DNA from: Labrenzia sp. PHM005
GTDB taxonomy: Bacteria; Pseudomonadota; Alphaproteobacteria; Rhizobiales; Stappiaceae
DNA: 64,000 bases
Assembly: GCF_006517275.1 (NCBI RefSeq)
Contig: NZ_CP041191.1
Location: forward strand, 1,979,001-2,043,000
Reading direction: 5' to 3'
In this document: positions 1 to 9,075 of the stretch, in pieces
Numbering within the stretch: the first letter of the stretch is position 1
Layout of the letters: every line of letters begins with the position of its first letter
The notes under the pieces: model-generated
Told to the model about the DNA's origin: nothing
What the model saw: the letters and a program-made list of their open reading frames with translations, nothing else
Database searches by the model: none
Program-made: the position numbers and the translations under genes

Positions 1-555
1 TTCGACGTAGATGCCCTGGTTCACGGGCCGGCCAATCCGGTTAGCCATGTCCAAAAGAAACAGAGTGACCCGTTCGGTGCTGTCGAGCCGGCCGAGGGTA
101 ACGAGATGCGCAGAACACTCTTCCAGCCGTTGATGCATGACATTGAAGAGTTCGCTCACCAGAGCTTCCGGGCAACCTTGCCTCGATCCGTCGCTCATTT
201 GAACCATTGTTTGAAGGTCGAGCTCGCATAACATCGTGTCGCAGAGCGCCTCGATCCATTCACCCGTTCGGGGACCCGCGCTGGTCCCAACACCGCAAAT
301 GACATTTCCGGCGGTTTCAATGCCGAGTATCTGGCGACGGCCGTCAGCCAGCCCAATGCAGATAGCGGTCATGCCGCTGAGAATGACCCAGATTTTCCGG
401 CAAAACCCTTCTGAGATATCCAGTCTGTCGCCACGGCGCAGCATTTTGTGCCGGCGGCTTGAGTGAGTGGACTGTGCGCTCCGGCAAAGCCTGTGTGCAC
501 ACATGGACTCGCCGCATTCCAGATTGCCATTTATCGAAACATTGTAACTCGACAT
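1..555 (-). CDS. FNR-type Crp/Fnr transcriptional regulator, C-terminus cut by window edge
   Basis: Reading the reverse strand from an ATG at 555 gives 185 codons open to base 1, so the DNA-binding HTH lies outside the window. Residues 38-115 look like a cyclic-nucleotide-binding-type effector fold (LRRGDRLDISEG, ILSGMTAICIG, DGRRQILGIE). Residues 161-176 (ERVTLFLLDMANRIGR) match the dimerisation helix of the Crp/Fnr family. Cysteines C14, C19 and C24 cluster at the N-terminus, and C110 in TMLCELDLQTM sits where E. coli FNR has its fourth cluster ligand (C122). This suggests an oxygen- or redox-sensing [4Fe-4S] protein, although the C-x4-C-x4-C spacing differs from FNR's C-x2-C-x5-C. It diverges from the multiheme cytochrome gene across a perfect FNR-like palindrome, so it probably regulates that gene. 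The family call is firm; the iron-sulfur cluster is inference. Confidence 0.8.
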   Translation of the reverse strand, partial: MSSYNVSINGNLECGESMCAHRLCRSAQSTHSSRRHKMLRRGDRLDISEGFCRKIWVILSGMTAICIGLADGRRQILGIETAGNVICGVGTSAGPRTGEWIEALCDTMLCELDLQTMVQMSDGSRQGCPEALVSELFNVMHQRLEECSAHLVTLGRLDSTERVTLFLLDMANRIGRPVNQGIYVE

Positions 556-644
556 GCGGCCCCCGCACGAACCTGTTGCCTACTTGACTTTGGTTAGTAA
601 GGTTCACGCAAAGAACGCTACAGTGCCTTCGAACTCCTCTCTAT

Positions 645-664
645 GATTTGAATCATTTCAAATC
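645..664. promoter_or_regulatory. FNR-like operator palindrome
   Basis: GATTTGAATCATTTCAAATC is a perfect inverted repeat with 8-bp arms and a 4-bp centre. Its core TTGAA-N4-TTCAA keeps the TTGA...TCAA signature of FNR/FixK sites (consensus TTGAT-N4-ATCAA). It lies between the divergent FNR-like regulator (start 555) and the cytochrome gene (start 787), so it could control either or both. Confidence 0.7.
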
Positions 665-786
665 TTTGAAACTAAATATGTAACCTTTGATACCTGCTAA
701 TTGCAGAACTCTGACAATTATCAGGGAATGAGATTCTGCTCCTTCGTAGCTTCAGGAAGACTGAACTCGGAGAGGAGTCGGGTCTT

Positions 787-3126
787 ATGAGAAACCTGTT
801 GATTGCGATTGGCGTGCTGCTGTGTGGCTCTGCCTTTGCGCAAGAAGTGCCCGAAAAGGTCGACCTTGCGGTCGCCCAGGAAAAGGGCTGTTTGTCGTGC
901 CACGAGGGAATTGAAAAATTCACTGGTGGCGTGATGATGGAAACCATTGAAGCCATGGGGCCGGATCTCGGCGATCCTGCTGGCTGTGTGGTTTGTCATG
1001 GCGGTAATCCGCAAGGGCTGACCGCCGAAGATGCCCACAAGGGCACAGTTCAAGATCTGGCTGATGCCGGTGGTCCGCATACTTTCTATCCCGACCCCGG
1101 AGCCTTGCCGATTGCGGAAAAAGCCTGTGGCCAGTGCCATGAAGGTTATACCGAGCGCTTGACCAAATCCCTGATGAACACCGAAGCCGGCAAGCTTCAG
1201 GGCAACCTGTGGTCCTGGGGCGTGATTGACGGCCGCCGTGCGGTCTACGGCAACTACACCCTGGTTGATGAAGACGGCAAAACCCCGGCTGTTGGGACGG
1301 ACAAGTACAAAGAGTACATGACCGCTTATGCCGAAGCGCATCCCGATCAGTTGCCGGACTCCATGGAGCAGGTGCCGGATGTGGATGTTGAGGCGGTATC
1401 TGATCACCCGAATCTGGCTGGTATCACCTATTCCCGTCAGCAGTGTCAGCGCTGTCACGTTGGTGTGACGGGCCGTGAAAAACGCGGTGACTTCCGCGGG
1501 GCCGGGTGCTCTTCCTGTCACGTTCCCTATTCGAACGATGGCTTTTATGAAGGCAACGACCCAACCATCGCGAAGGATCAGCCGGGCAAACTGCTGACCC
1601 ACCAGATGCAAGGATCTCGGAAGTCCAAGGTCAATCACAACGGTCTTGAGTATTCCGGTATTCCGACGGAATCCTGTGTGAGCTGTCATAACCGTGGCAA
1701 GCGGATCGGCGTCAGCTATCAAGGCATCATGGAATTCCCCTATGGCTCGCCATATGATGAAAAGGGTGGCAAACAGCCGAAGCTTCACACCAAGAAGTAC
1801 CTCTACATCAAGGAAGACCTGCACCACGCGCAAGAGTCGCGTCCGGGCAATCCGGAAGGCGGACTGCTATGCCAGGACTGTCACACAACCATCGACATGC
1901 ACGGTGACGGCAACCTGCCGGGAACCACACTGGCACAGGTTGAAGTTGAGTGTGAGGACTGTCACGGCACCGTCAGCCAGTTCCCGTGGGAGCTGCCGCT
2001 CGGATATGGTGAAGAGTTCGGCGTTAAGGCTGAAGGCGACGCCCGCGGTCTGACCGATGAACTGACAGAAGAACAGTATCTGGCTTATGAGTATGAAGCT
2101 CAGGACGGTTACCTTCTGACAGCGCGCGGCAACCCGTTTGGCAATGTCGTGAAGTCTGGTGACAAGGTCATCATGCACTCCGCGTCTGGTCTCGACTTCG
2201 AAATTCCGGTCCTGAAGCAGATTGCCAAGGACGGCACTTGGAAGTCGCCGAATGCGGAAGTTGCCATGATGAGTGTCGGCAAACACATGGAAAGCATGGA
2301 GTGCTATGCCTGTCATGCTGACTGGGCACCGCAGTGCTACGGCTGTCACGTCACTGTCGACTATTCTGAAGGCAAGACCGACGTAGATTGGATCACCAAC
2401 GCCAACAACCGCGGTGAAGATGGTCTGACACCGGATGCGGCCATGGGTACCAACGGCATGACCGGTCCTGGCAAGGTATCTGAAACCCGCAGTTACCTGC
2501 GGTGGGAAGAGCCGACCCTGGGCATCAACGGTGAAGGCCGTGTCAGCCCGCTGATGCCTGGCTGTCAGGTGATCACGACCGTGATCGACAAGGATGGCAA
2601 CACGGTTGCGCACAATGAGACCTGGATGACCCCGGATGCCGGCGGGACCAAGGGTGTCGAGCATGCCGCTGTTCAGCCGCACACAGCCGGCCGGGAAGCC
2701 CGGTCCTGTGAGAGCTGCCACAACAATCCGAAAGCACTCGGATATGGCATCTCCGGTGGCCGCTTCCTGAACGGTTATGACAAAGGCTTCACAGTGGATC
2801 TGGAGACGGCAAAGGGTGAAATGATCCCTGGCAAGACCTCTGTCCAGAGCCAGCCGATCCCAAGCCTTGATCATGACCTTTCCAGGATCGTGACCGAAGA
2901 CGGCAAACAGCTGGTGTCTGTTGGTTCCCACTGGGATCTGACCGGACCGCTTCCGCAAGAGATGCGCGAGAAGATGGAACGGACAGGTCTATGCATGGGC
3001 TGCCACCAGAACATGACGGATGAAAATCTCTGGGACAAAGTCAACAGCGAGAAATTCGTCAACAACAAAGAGCACCAGGAAGTCATGGACAAAGCGATCC
3101 ATGCGCTGTCTGAAAGCAAAAAGTAA
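787..3126 (+). CDS. Secreted dodecaheme (12 x CXXCH) cytochrome c
   Basis: A 779-residue protein with a Sec signal peptide (cleavage near AFA-Q, residue 19) and no later membrane segment, so it is probably periplasmic. Twelve CXXCH heme c motifs begin at about C35, C67, C114, C220, C241, C297, C362, C389, C506, C517, C641 and C736. Hemes are dense in residues 30-395. Two heme-poor stretches (395-505 and 522-640) may form separate folded domains. I do not recognise a named family such as NrfA, Hao, OTR or MtrA with confidence. The likely role is multi-electron transfer or reduction of an unknown acceptor. The start follows a GGAGAGGAG-type ribosome site, and an FNR-like palindrome lies about 120 bp upstream, which suggests induction at low oxygen. 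A small Rap1a-like gene follows 63 bp later, before a terminator. Confidence 0.88.
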   Translation: MRNLLIAIGVLLCGSAFAQEVPEKVDLAVAQEKGCLSCHEGIEKFTGGVMMETIEAMGPDLGDPAGCVVCHGGNPQGLTAEDAHKGTVQDLADAGGPHTFYPDPGALPIAEKACGQCHEGYTERLTKSLMNTEAGKLQGNLWSWGVIDGRRAVYGNYTLVDEDGKTPAVGTDKYKEYMTAYAEAHPDQLPDSMEQVPDVDVEAVSDHPNLAGITYSRQQCQRCHVGVTGREKRGDFRGAGCSSCHVPYSNDGFYEGNDPTIAKDQPGKLLTHQMQGSRKSKVNHNGLEYSGIPTESCVSCHNRGKRIGVSYQGIMEFPYGSPYDEKGGKQPKLHTKKYLYIKEDLHHAQESRPGNPEGGLLCQDCHTTIDMHGDGNLPGTTLAQVEVECEDCHGTVSQFPWELPLGYGEEFGVKAEGDARGLTDELTEEQYLAYEYEAQDGYLLTARGNPFGNVVKSGDKVIMHSASGLDFEIPVLKQIAKDGTWKSPNAEVAMMSVGKHMESMECYACHADWAPQCYGCHVTVDYSEGKTDVDWITNANNRGEDGLTPDAAMGTNGMTGPGKVSETRSYLRWEEPTLGINGEGRVSPLMPGCQVITTVIDKDGNTVAHNETWMTPDAGGTKGVEHAAVQPHTAGREARSCESCHNNPKALGYGISGGRFLNGYDKGFTVDLETAKGEMIPGKTSVQSQPIPSLDHDLSRIVTEDGKQLVSVGSHWDLTGPLPQEMREKMERTGLCMGCHQNMTDENLWDKVNSEKFVNNKEHQEVMDKAIHALSESKK

Positions 3127-3189
3127 GACCGATATCCGGGCCACCTTCAGCGGCCCGGATCCCGCCTATTTACTGAGGAGCCCGACACG

Positions 3190-3570
3190 ATGCGCGCTTT
3201 TCGAATTTTAGCACCTGCCGTGTTTGCCGGTGCTCTTGTGGCAAGTCCTGTGTTTGCCGACTCCCACGGTGGACCGTCTGTCTATCTGGCTGCAGACCTC
3301 TTGTCGCCGTGCCAGGAAGCCGACAATGATGCCCGCTGGGGGGAGGCTGCCGAAACCGAGTGTGAGCAATACATGATCGGTTTTGTGGATGCCTTGAAGT
3401 TAACTGGCGCCAAAGAGAGCATGGGGATATGTGCTCCTGAGCTGAATACGGCCGACGAAGTCCGCTGGGCGTTCATGCGCTGGGTTCACGCGTCTTATTC
3501 CAAGCGCAAGGCGATGCCGGCCAATGAAGCCGTTCTGGCCACGTTAAAAGAGAACTTCGCTTGCAAATAA
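3190..3570 (+). CDS. Small periplasmic Rap1a/Tai-like protein
   Basis: A 126-residue protein with a clear signal peptide (cleavage after VFA near residue 23). The mature part carries the pattern of the Rap1a/Tai family: an early Cys, then CEQYMIGFVDAL, a central GICAPE, an aromatic helix (VRWAFMRWVHA) and a C-terminal FACK. Four cysteines could form two disulfides. Founding Rap1a proteins are immunity proteins against T6SS amidases, but many family members sit beside unrelated genes. Here the partner is the 12-heme cytochrome 63 bp upstream, so an accessory or assembly role for that cytochrome is as likely as immunity. CTGAGGAG provides the ribosome site. Confidence 0.65.
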   Translation: MRAFRILAPAVFAGALVASPVFADSHGGPSVYLAADLLSPCQEADNDARWGEAAETECEQYMIGFVDALKLTGAKESMGICAPELNTADEVRWAFMRWVHASYSKRKAMPANEAVLATLKENFACK

Positions 3571-3636
3571 TCTGAGCCTCTTTGACGTCACTCCATGAGT
3601 GGATTGGTGAAGACAGATTGAAAGTCATTTGGAAAG

Positions 3637-3668
3637 GCTTGAGAGGGGTTTCCTCTCAAGCTTTTTTG
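3637..3668 (+). terminator. Rho-independent terminator after the cytochrome operon
   Basis: GCTTGAGAGG / CCTCTCAAGC form a perfect 10-bp stem with a GGTTT loop (3637-3661), followed by a run of six T. It separates the cytochrome unit from the paa region. The rest of the 409-bp gap (3571-3979) holds no gene; its distal end carries the paaJ promoter and operator. Confidence 0.88.
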
Positions 3669-3918
3669 TTTTGAAATTGCGCCTTACCCGCGTGCGCGCA
3701 GGTCGGGAGGCGGCAGGTGCTTGCTTTGAAATCGGTGTCAGCAGACTGGGAAAATCGGCGCAATTTCCGTAAACTAGGACTCTAAAAGCCTTATTTTACC
3801 GTGGGTCCGGTTTATTGCGTATGGTCTTAATTTATTGAAAAATATGCGATAAAATTCGTGACTCTTGCAAACATCACAATTTTCCCAAAAAATGGTTCTA
3901 CGTGTGATGTTTTGGTGC

Positions 3919-3944
3919 TATATAAAACTGACCGACCGGTCGAT
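3919..3944. promoter_or_regulatory. paaJ promoter -10 and TetR-type (PaaR) operator
   Basis: A TATATAAA -10-like element (3919-3926) is followed at 3931-3944 by ACCGACCGGTCGAT, whose CGACCGGTCG centre is palindromic. The box covers the expected transcription start, a position suited to repression. Related boxes occur at 12644-12657 and 15353-15366, at the other paa promoters. Confidence 0.65.
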
Positions 3945-3979
3945 GAATTTTATTGCGGGTCGTCAAATGGGAGAGACAT

Positions 3980-5185
3980 ATGCCAAATGCCTTTATCTGT
4001 GACGCAGTGCGCACACCTATCGGACGATATGGAGGTGCCCTGTCTCAAGTGCGGACAGATGATTTGGCTGCAATCCCTTTGCAAGCTTTGAAAGATCGCA
4101 ACACGTCCGTTGATTGGGAAGCGGTGGCAGATGTCATTCTCGGGTGTGCCAATCAGGCCGGTGAAGACAACCGCAATGTTGCCCGCATGGCGGTCCTTCT
4201 GTCTGGCCTGCCGGTGTCGGTCCCTGGAACAACGGTCAACCGTCTGTGTGGATCCGGTATGGACGCCATCGGGCTGGCCGCACGTACGATCCGGGCCGGT
4301 GATGCCGAGCTGATGATTGCGGGCGGCGTCGAAAGCATGAGCCGCGCGCCGTTCGTAGTCGGCAAGGCAACCACCGCCTTTTCGCGCAATGCGGAAATGT
4401 ATGACACCACCATCGGCTGGCGTTTCAGGAACAAGAAACTGGACAAGGCATTCGGTACACATTCAATGCCGGAGACGGCAGATAACGTTGCCGAAGATTA
4501 TAACATCTCCCGCGAAGATCAGGATAAGTTCGCTGCTGAGAGCCAGCGCCGCTGGGATGCCGCGCACAAGGCCGGCGTTTTCAAGGAAGAAATCGTCCCG
4601 GTCACAATCCCGCAGCGCAAGGGTGATCCGATCGTTGTCGATACGGATGAGCATCCGCGTCCGGGCACTGGCGTAGAAGCCCTGGCAAAGCTGCGCGGCG
4701 TCAATGCACCTGAGCTCACGGTCACGGCCGGCAATGCTTCAGGTGTGAACGACGGCTCGGCCGCCGCGATCATCGCCACAGAAGATGCAGCAAAGGCGAA
4801 CGGCCTGACGCCGAAGGCGCGTATTGTTGCCATGGCAGCAGCCGGTGTTCCGCCGCGCGTCATGGGCATTGGACCAGTTCCTGCCACGCAAAAAGCATTG
4901 GGACTTGCCGGGCTGACCATCGATCAGATGGATGTGATTGAGCTCAACGAGGCCTTTGCATCCCAGTCGCTGGCTGTGCTGCGGGAACTTGGACTGCCGG
5001 ATGATGCCGCACATGTAAATGCCAACGGCGGCGCAATCGCAATTGGGCACCCGCTTGGCATGAGCGGGTCCCGTTTGGTGTTGCATGCGGCCAACCAGCT
5101 GCAGCGCACGGGCGGTCAATATGGCCTTTGCACCATGTGTGTCGGAGTAGGGCAGGGGATCGCCCTCATCCTGGAGCGGGTGTAA
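3980..5185 (+). CDS. paaJ: 3-oxoadipyl-CoA / 3-oxo-5,6-dehydrosuberyl-CoA thiolase
   Basis: A 401-residue thiolase performing the beta-ketothiolase steps of the phenylacetate pathway, which release acetyl-CoA and finally succinyl-CoA. The N-terminus ([20 protein letters not shown]) is typical of PaaJ/PcaF. The acylated Cys lies in [13 protein letters not shown]; the C-terminal [14 protein letters not shown] and [10 protein letters not shown] carry the catalytic His and Cys. The start is taken at 3980, where GGGAGAGACAT precedes the ATG, because an upstream in-frame codon adds nine non-conserved residues. It is the first gene of the forward paa operon and has a TetR-type box at its promoter. 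Phenylacetate rather than protocatechuate is assigned from the neighbours. Confidence 0.92.
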   Translation: MPNAFICDAVRTPIGRYGGALSQVRTDDLAAIPLQALKDRNTSVDWEAVADVILGCANQAGEDNRNVARMAVLLSGLPVSVPGTTVNRLCGSGMDAIGLAARTIRAGDAELMIAGGVESMSRAPFVVGKATTAFSRNAEMYDTTIGWRFRNKKLDKAFGTHSMPETADNVAEDYNISREDQDKFAAESQRRWDAAHKAGVFKEEIVPVTIPQRKGDPIVVDTDEHPRPGTGVEALAKLRGVNAPELTVTAGNASGVNDGSAAAIIATEDAAKANGLTPKARIVAMAAAGVPPRVMGIGPVPATQKALGLAGLTIDQMDVIELNEAFASQSLAVLRELGLPDDAAHVNANGGAIAIGHPLGMSGSRLVLHAANQLQRTGGQYGLCTMCVGVGQGIALILERV

Positions 5186-5305
5186 TTTATTTTGACGGGC
5201 TTGGGAGAGCGTCCACCGTCGGATTTTGCCGATAGGCGGATGTCGTAAAGCCTGAACGGAACGCGCCGGACTTTTGACCTGTCTGGCGGACTTGGAGGAA
5301 GTGGC

Positions 5306-6304
5306 ATGTATGCACAGCTGGTGAAATCTGATGCTCTGAAGGCGCGCGAAGAGATGTCGCCCGAGGAGCAGGCGTTTCAGGATCGGGTCGACAACGGCGA
5401 AAAGATCGAGCCGAAAGATTGGATGCCGGAAGGGTATCGCAAGACTCTCATCCGTCAGATCGGTCAGCATGCGCACTCAGAGATCGTCGGCCAGCTGCCG
5501 GAAGGAAACTGGATCACCCGTGCGCCGACTTTGGAGCGTAAGGCTATTCTTCTGGCCAAGGTTCAGGACGAAGCCGGCCATGGTTTGTATCTCTATTCCG
5601 CCGCCGAAACGCTGGGTGTGAGCCGGGATGAACTTCTCGAAGCACTGCATTCGGGCAAGATGAAATACTCGTCGATCTTCAACTACCCGACGCTGAACTG
5701 GGCTGACATGGGCGCGGTCGGCTGGCTGGTTGATGGCGCGGCGATCATGAACCAGGTGCCGCTGCAGCGCACGTCCTATGGCCCTTATTCCCGCGCAATG
5801 ATCCGGATCTGTAAGGAAGAAAGTTTCCACCAGCGCCAGGGCTATTCCATCATGATGAAGATGGCCTTCGGCACACCGGAACAGAAGGAAATGGCCCAGG
5901 ATGCCATGAACCGGTTCTGGTATCCGGCGCTGATGATGTTCGGCCCGTCGGACAAGGATTCTGTTCATTCCGCACAGTCCATGGCCTGGAAAATCAAGAT
6001 CAACACCAATGACGAACTGCGCCAGAAATTCGTCAATGAGACCGTACCGCAGGCCGAATACCTCGGTCTGAGCATTCCGGACGAGACGCTCACTTGGAAC
6101 GAAGAAAAGCAAGGTTACGACTTTGCCGAGCCGGACTGGAGCGAGTTCTTTGAAGTGATTAAAGGCAACGGCCCGTGCAACCGCGAACGCATGGAAGCCC
6201 GGGTTAAGGCTTGGGATGACGGCGAGTGGTTCCGCGATGGTTTGAATGCTTATGCCGACAAAGCCGCTGCGCGCCGTCAGGCAGCTGGTGTGGCTGCGGA
6301 ATAA
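5306..6304 (+). CDS. paaA: 1,2-phenylacetyl-CoA epoxidase, catalytic subunit A
   Basis: A 332-residue ferritin-like diiron oxygenase subunit that epoxidises the aromatic ring of phenylacetyl-CoA. Both E-x2-H iron motifs are present: E89-x2-H92 in VQDEAGHG and E172-x2-H175 in KEESFHQRQ, together with E59 in AHSEIVG. Length and sequence are typical. GGAGGAAGTGGC precedes the ATG. It is followed by paaB, C, D and E, the standard multicomponent enzyme order. The 120 bp after paaJ hold no gene. Confidence 0.96.
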   Translation: MYAQLVKSDALKAREEMSPEEQAFQDRVDNGEKIEPKDWMPEGYRKTLIRQIGQHAHSEIVGQLPEGNWITRAPTLERKAILLAKVQDEAGHGLYLYSAAETLGVSRDELLEALHSGKMKYSSIFNYPTLNWADMGAVGWLVDGAAIMNQVPLQRTSYGPYSRAMIRICKEESFHQRQGYSIMMKMAFGTPEQKEMAQDAMNRFWYPALMMFGPSDKDSVHSAQSMAWKIKINTNDELRQKFVNETVPQAEYLGLSIPDETLTWNEEKQGYDFAEPDWSEFFEVIKGNGPCNRERMEARVKAWDDGEWFRDGLNAYADKAAARRQAAGVAAE

Positions 6305-6335
6305 CCGAACAACGATGATTGAGGGAGAGACAGTC

Positions 6336-6623
6336 ATGAGCAAAAAAGAATGGCCGCTCTGGGAAGTTTTCATCCGTGGCCAGCATGGCCTGAACCACCG
6401 TCACGTCGGCAGCTTGCATGCATCGGATGCGGAAATGGCGATCAATCATGCGCGCGATGTTTATACCCGCCGCAAAGAAGGTGTTTCCATCTGGGTGGTG
6501 CCGTCCAAGGAGATCACGGCCTCAAGCCCGTCTGACAAAGGACCGCTGTTCGATCCGGCGGAAAGCAAGACCTACCGGCATCCGACGTTCTTCGATATTC
6601 CCGAAGAAGTGGGGAAAATGTGA
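6336..6623 (+). CDS. paaB: 1,2-phenylacetyl-CoA epoxidase subunit B
   Basis: A 95-residue small subunit matching PaaB from the first residues (KKEWPLWEVFIRGQHGLNHR) to the HPTFFDIPEEVGKM end. PaaB bridges the PaaA-PaaC heterodimers in the epoxidase and is non-catalytic. The start at 6336 follows a GGGAGAGACAGTC ribosome site; longer in-frame versions run back into paaA. The stop overlaps the paaC start (TGATG), implying translational coupling. Confidence 0.95.
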   Translation: MSKKEWPLWEVFIRGQHGLNHRHVGSLHASDAEMAINHARDVYTRRKEGVSIWVVPSKEITASSPSDKGPLFDPAESKTYRHPTFFDIPEEVGKM

Positions 6624-7441
6624 TGGCTGAAGACACCACAACCACCACACCCGTGCAGGATCAGTTCATTTCGGATGTTTCCCTAAAGCCGGCCTTTTTC
6701 GAATGGCTCTGCCGGATGGGTGACAATGCTCTGGTCCTCGGCCACCGCACCTCAGAATGGTGCGGTCATGGTCCGGTTTTGGAAGAAGATATTGCGCTGG
6801 CCAACACGGCTCTCGATCTGATCGGCCACACCCAACTGTGGCTGGGTCTTGCGGGAGAAGTGGAAGGCGAAGGCCGGGATGCCGATCAGCTTGCCTATCT
6901 GCGCGATGCCTTCAAATTCCGCAATGTCCTGCTTGTTGAATTGCCAAAGGGCGATATGGGCGTGACGATGATGCGTGAGTTCCTGTTCGATGCTTATCAT
7001 CACATTCTGCTGTCTCGGCTTGCCGAGAACTCCAAGAGCCCGCGTGTTGCCGAGATTGCTGCCAAGGCTCTGAAGGAAGTCAGCTACCATCTGGAACGGG
7101 CGTCCGATCTGGTTGTCCGGTTGGGTGACGGCACACCGGAAAGCCATCAGCGCATGCAGGGTGCACTGGATCTTCTGTGGCCTTACACCGGCGAAATGTT
7201 CATCGGAGATGAGCTGGATGCTGCGGTCGCTGAGGCTGGGATTGCGCCTAAACCTGAAGACCTGAAGGCTGCTTGGGAAATCAGCGTGCGCGAAGTTCTG
7301 GAAGAAGCCACTCTGGCTCTGCCGGAAGGCGCAGGCTTCGTTCACAAGGGTGGCAAGCAAGGCCGGCATACAGAGCATCTTGGGTACATTCTGGCGGAGA
7401 TGCAATTTCTGCAACGCGCCTATCCTGGCGCGGCCTGGTAA
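6623..7441 (+). CDS. paaC: 1,2-phenylacetyl-CoA epoxidase, structural subunit C
   Basis: A 272-residue ferritin-like protein of the PaaA/PaaC family that pairs with PaaA and supports it structurally. Recognisable segments are LGHRTSEWCGHGPVLEEDIA, NTALDLIGHTQLWL and the acidic helix ending GRHTEHLGYILAEMQFLQRA. The ATG at 6623 shares a base with the paaB stop and is preferred to the GTG at 6620. paaD follows 12 bp downstream. Confidence 0.95.
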   Translation: MAEDTTTTTPVQDQFISDVSLKPAFFEWLCRMGDNALVLGHRTSEWCGHGPVLEEDIALANTALDLIGHTQLWLGLAGEVEGEGRDADQLAYLRDAFKFRNVLLVELPKGDMGVTMMREFLFDAYHHILLSRLAENSKSPRVAEIAAKALKEVSYHLERASDLVVRLGDGTPESHQRMQGALDLLWPYTGEMFIGDELDAAVAEAGIAPKPEDLKAAWEISVREVLEEATLALPEGAGFVHKGGKQGRHTEHLGYILAEMQFLQRAYPGAAW

Positions 7442-7453
7442 GGGATCAAGGCC

Positions 7454-7975
7454 ATGTCCATCACCCAAACCACGCCGACTGAGCAGGTCTGGGACTGGCT
7501 TGCTGAAGTTCCTGATCCGGAAATTCCGGTTGTCTCAGTTACCGAGCTCGGAATCATCCGCGACGTGCACTATGAGGGCGAAACCCTTGTTGTCGCCGTC
7601 ACGCCGACCTACTCAGGCTGCCCTGCTACGGCTGTCATTGATTTGATGATCGAGGACAAGCTGCGGGAAAAGGGCCTGCAGGACATTCGTCTTGAGCACC
7701 GATTGTCGCCACCCTGGACTACGGACTGGGTCACACCGGAAGCGCGCGAAAAGCTGACGCAGTTTGGCATTGCGCCGCCCATTGATGGCACGGCCGCTGA
7801 CGGCATGAGCGCAAAAGCTGCGCGCTTGTCCGGCAAAACCAATCTCGTGGTTCCCTGCCCAAGATGCGGGTCCGCTCACACAGAGCGGGTCAGCCAGTTC
7901 GGGTCAACCCCTTGCAAAGCCGCCTGGCGCTGCAAGGACTGCCTGGAACCATTCGACTATTTCAAGTGCATTTGA
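7454..7975 (+). CDS. paaD: Phenylacetate degradation protein PaaD (MIP18/DUF59 plus zinc ribbon)
   Basis: A 173-residue protein with an N-terminal MIP18/DUF59 domain (VPDPEIPVVSVTELGIIRDV, then TYSGCPATAVI) and a C-terminal four-cysteine ribbon (CPRCGS ... CKDC). PaaD is needed for an active epoxidase and is thought to help iron-sulfur or diiron centre assembly; it is not an epoxidase subunit. Ribosome site and spacing fit one operon with paaC and paaE. Confidence 0.93.
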   Translation: MSITQTTPTEQVWDWLAEVPDPEIPVVSVTELGIIRDVHYEGETLVVAVTPTYSGCPATAVIDLMIEDKLREKGLQDIRLEHRLSPPWTTDWVTPEAREKLTQFGIAPPIDGTAADGMSAKAARLSGKTNLVVPCPRCGSAHTERVSQFGSTPCKAAWRCKDCLEPFDYFKCI

Positions 7976-7998
7976 CGCCCAGGAGGAGGGTTTCGCCT

Positions 7999-9075
7999 AT
8001 GGCACGATTCCATTCGCTAGAAGTTACCGACATCCGCCGCGACACGCGCGATGCCGTTGTGGTTACATTGCAGCCGGATGCGGCTGATCAAAACGCTTTT
8101 GAGTTTACACAAGGCCAATATCTGACCTTTCGCCGCGACTTCGACGGTGAAGAACTGCGCCGGTCCTATTCGATCTGCACAGGCAAAGACGAAGGCTGCC
8201 TTAAGGTCGGAATCAAGCGGGTCGAAGGCGGTGCCTTTTCAACCTGGGCCAATGAAGAGCTGAAGGTTGGTGATCATCTGGACGTCATGCCGCCGATGGG
8301 CCGTTTTTTTACGGATCTGGAACCGGAGAAGACGAAAAACTATCTCGGGTTTGCCGGTGGATCCGGAATTACCCCGGTTTTGTCGATCATCAAGACCGTA
8401 CTGGCGCGTGAGCCAAATAGCACCTTCACACTGATCTATGCCAACCGGCAGACCAGTTCGATCATGTTCCGAGAGGAGCTGGAAGATCTCAAGAACAGCC
8501 ACATCGGCCGCTTCTCAGTGATCCATATTCTGGAAACCGAGTCCCAGGATATCGACTTGTTTACCGGTCAGATCGACGCCGAAAAAATGGACCTCTTGTT
8601 CAAGCTTTGGGTGGACGCGGAAGGTGTCGACACTGCCTTCATCTGCGGTCCGGAACCAATGATGCTGACCATCGCGGATGGATTGCGCAAACACGGTCTC
8701 ACAGATGAACAGATCCGGTTTGAGCTCTTTGCTTCTTCCCAGCCGGGACGGGCGAAAGCCCGCGCAACATCGCAGTCTGCTGCTACCGGCGCTGGAACGT
8801 GCGATATATCCGTCACGCTCGACGGCAGCACCCGGAACTTCCAGATGGAAAAGAACGGCACGTCTGTTTTGGAAGCGGCCATCGCCAATTCCATGGATGC
8901 ACCCTTCTCCTGTAAGGCAGGCGTCTGCTCTACATGCCGGGCAAAAGTCGTTGAAGGCGAAGTGGAGATGGAAGTGAACCATGCGCTGGAGGACTACGAA
9001 GTCCGCGCCGGTTATGTCCTTTCCTGCCAATGCATTCCGGTCTCAGACAAGGTGGTGATCAGCTATGACGAATGA
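7999..9075 (+). CDS. paaE: 1,2-phenylacetyl-CoA epoxidase reductase subunit E
   Basis: A 358-residue NAD(P)H reductase delivering electrons to PaaA. An FAD-binding domain (LRRSYSICTG), an NAD-binding domain (YLGFAGGSGITPVLSIIKT, FICGPEPMM) and a C-terminal plant-type [2Fe-2S] ferredoxin domain (CKAGVCSTC, later LSCQC) are seen in that order. The start at 7999 is fixed by AGGAGGAGGG just upstream; an upstream in-frame ATG would overlap paaD and lacks this site. The 3' end overlaps the next gene by 11 bp. Confidence 0.95.
   Translation: MARFHSLEVTDIRRDTRDAVVVTLQPDAADQNAFEFTQGQYLTFRRDFDGEELRRSYSICTGKDEGCLKVGIKRVEGGAFSTWANEELKVGDHLDVMPPMGRFFTDLEPEKTKNYLGFAGGSGITPVLSIIKTVLAREPNSTFTLIYANRQTSSIMFREELEDLKNSHIGRFSVIHILETESQDIDLFTGQIDAEKMDLLFKLWVDAEGVDTAFICGPEPMMLTIADGLRKHGLTDEQIRFELFASSQPGRAKARATSQSAATGAGTCDISVTLDGSTRNFQMEKNGTSVLEAAIANSMDAPFSCKAGVCSTCRAKVVEGEVEMEVNHALEDYEVRAGYVLSCQCIPVSDKVVISYDE

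Noticed and set aside
721..2958. Long reverse-strand reading frames (about 370 and 363 codons) inside the cytochrome gene
   Set aside because: They are mirror frames of the heme-rich gene, have no ribosome site or domain, and the forward gene explains the region fully.
3190..3570. Reading the Rap1a-like protein as a T6SS immunity protein
   Set aside because: No effector or T6SS gene is nearby; the neighbour is a cytochrome, so only the fold-level call is kept.
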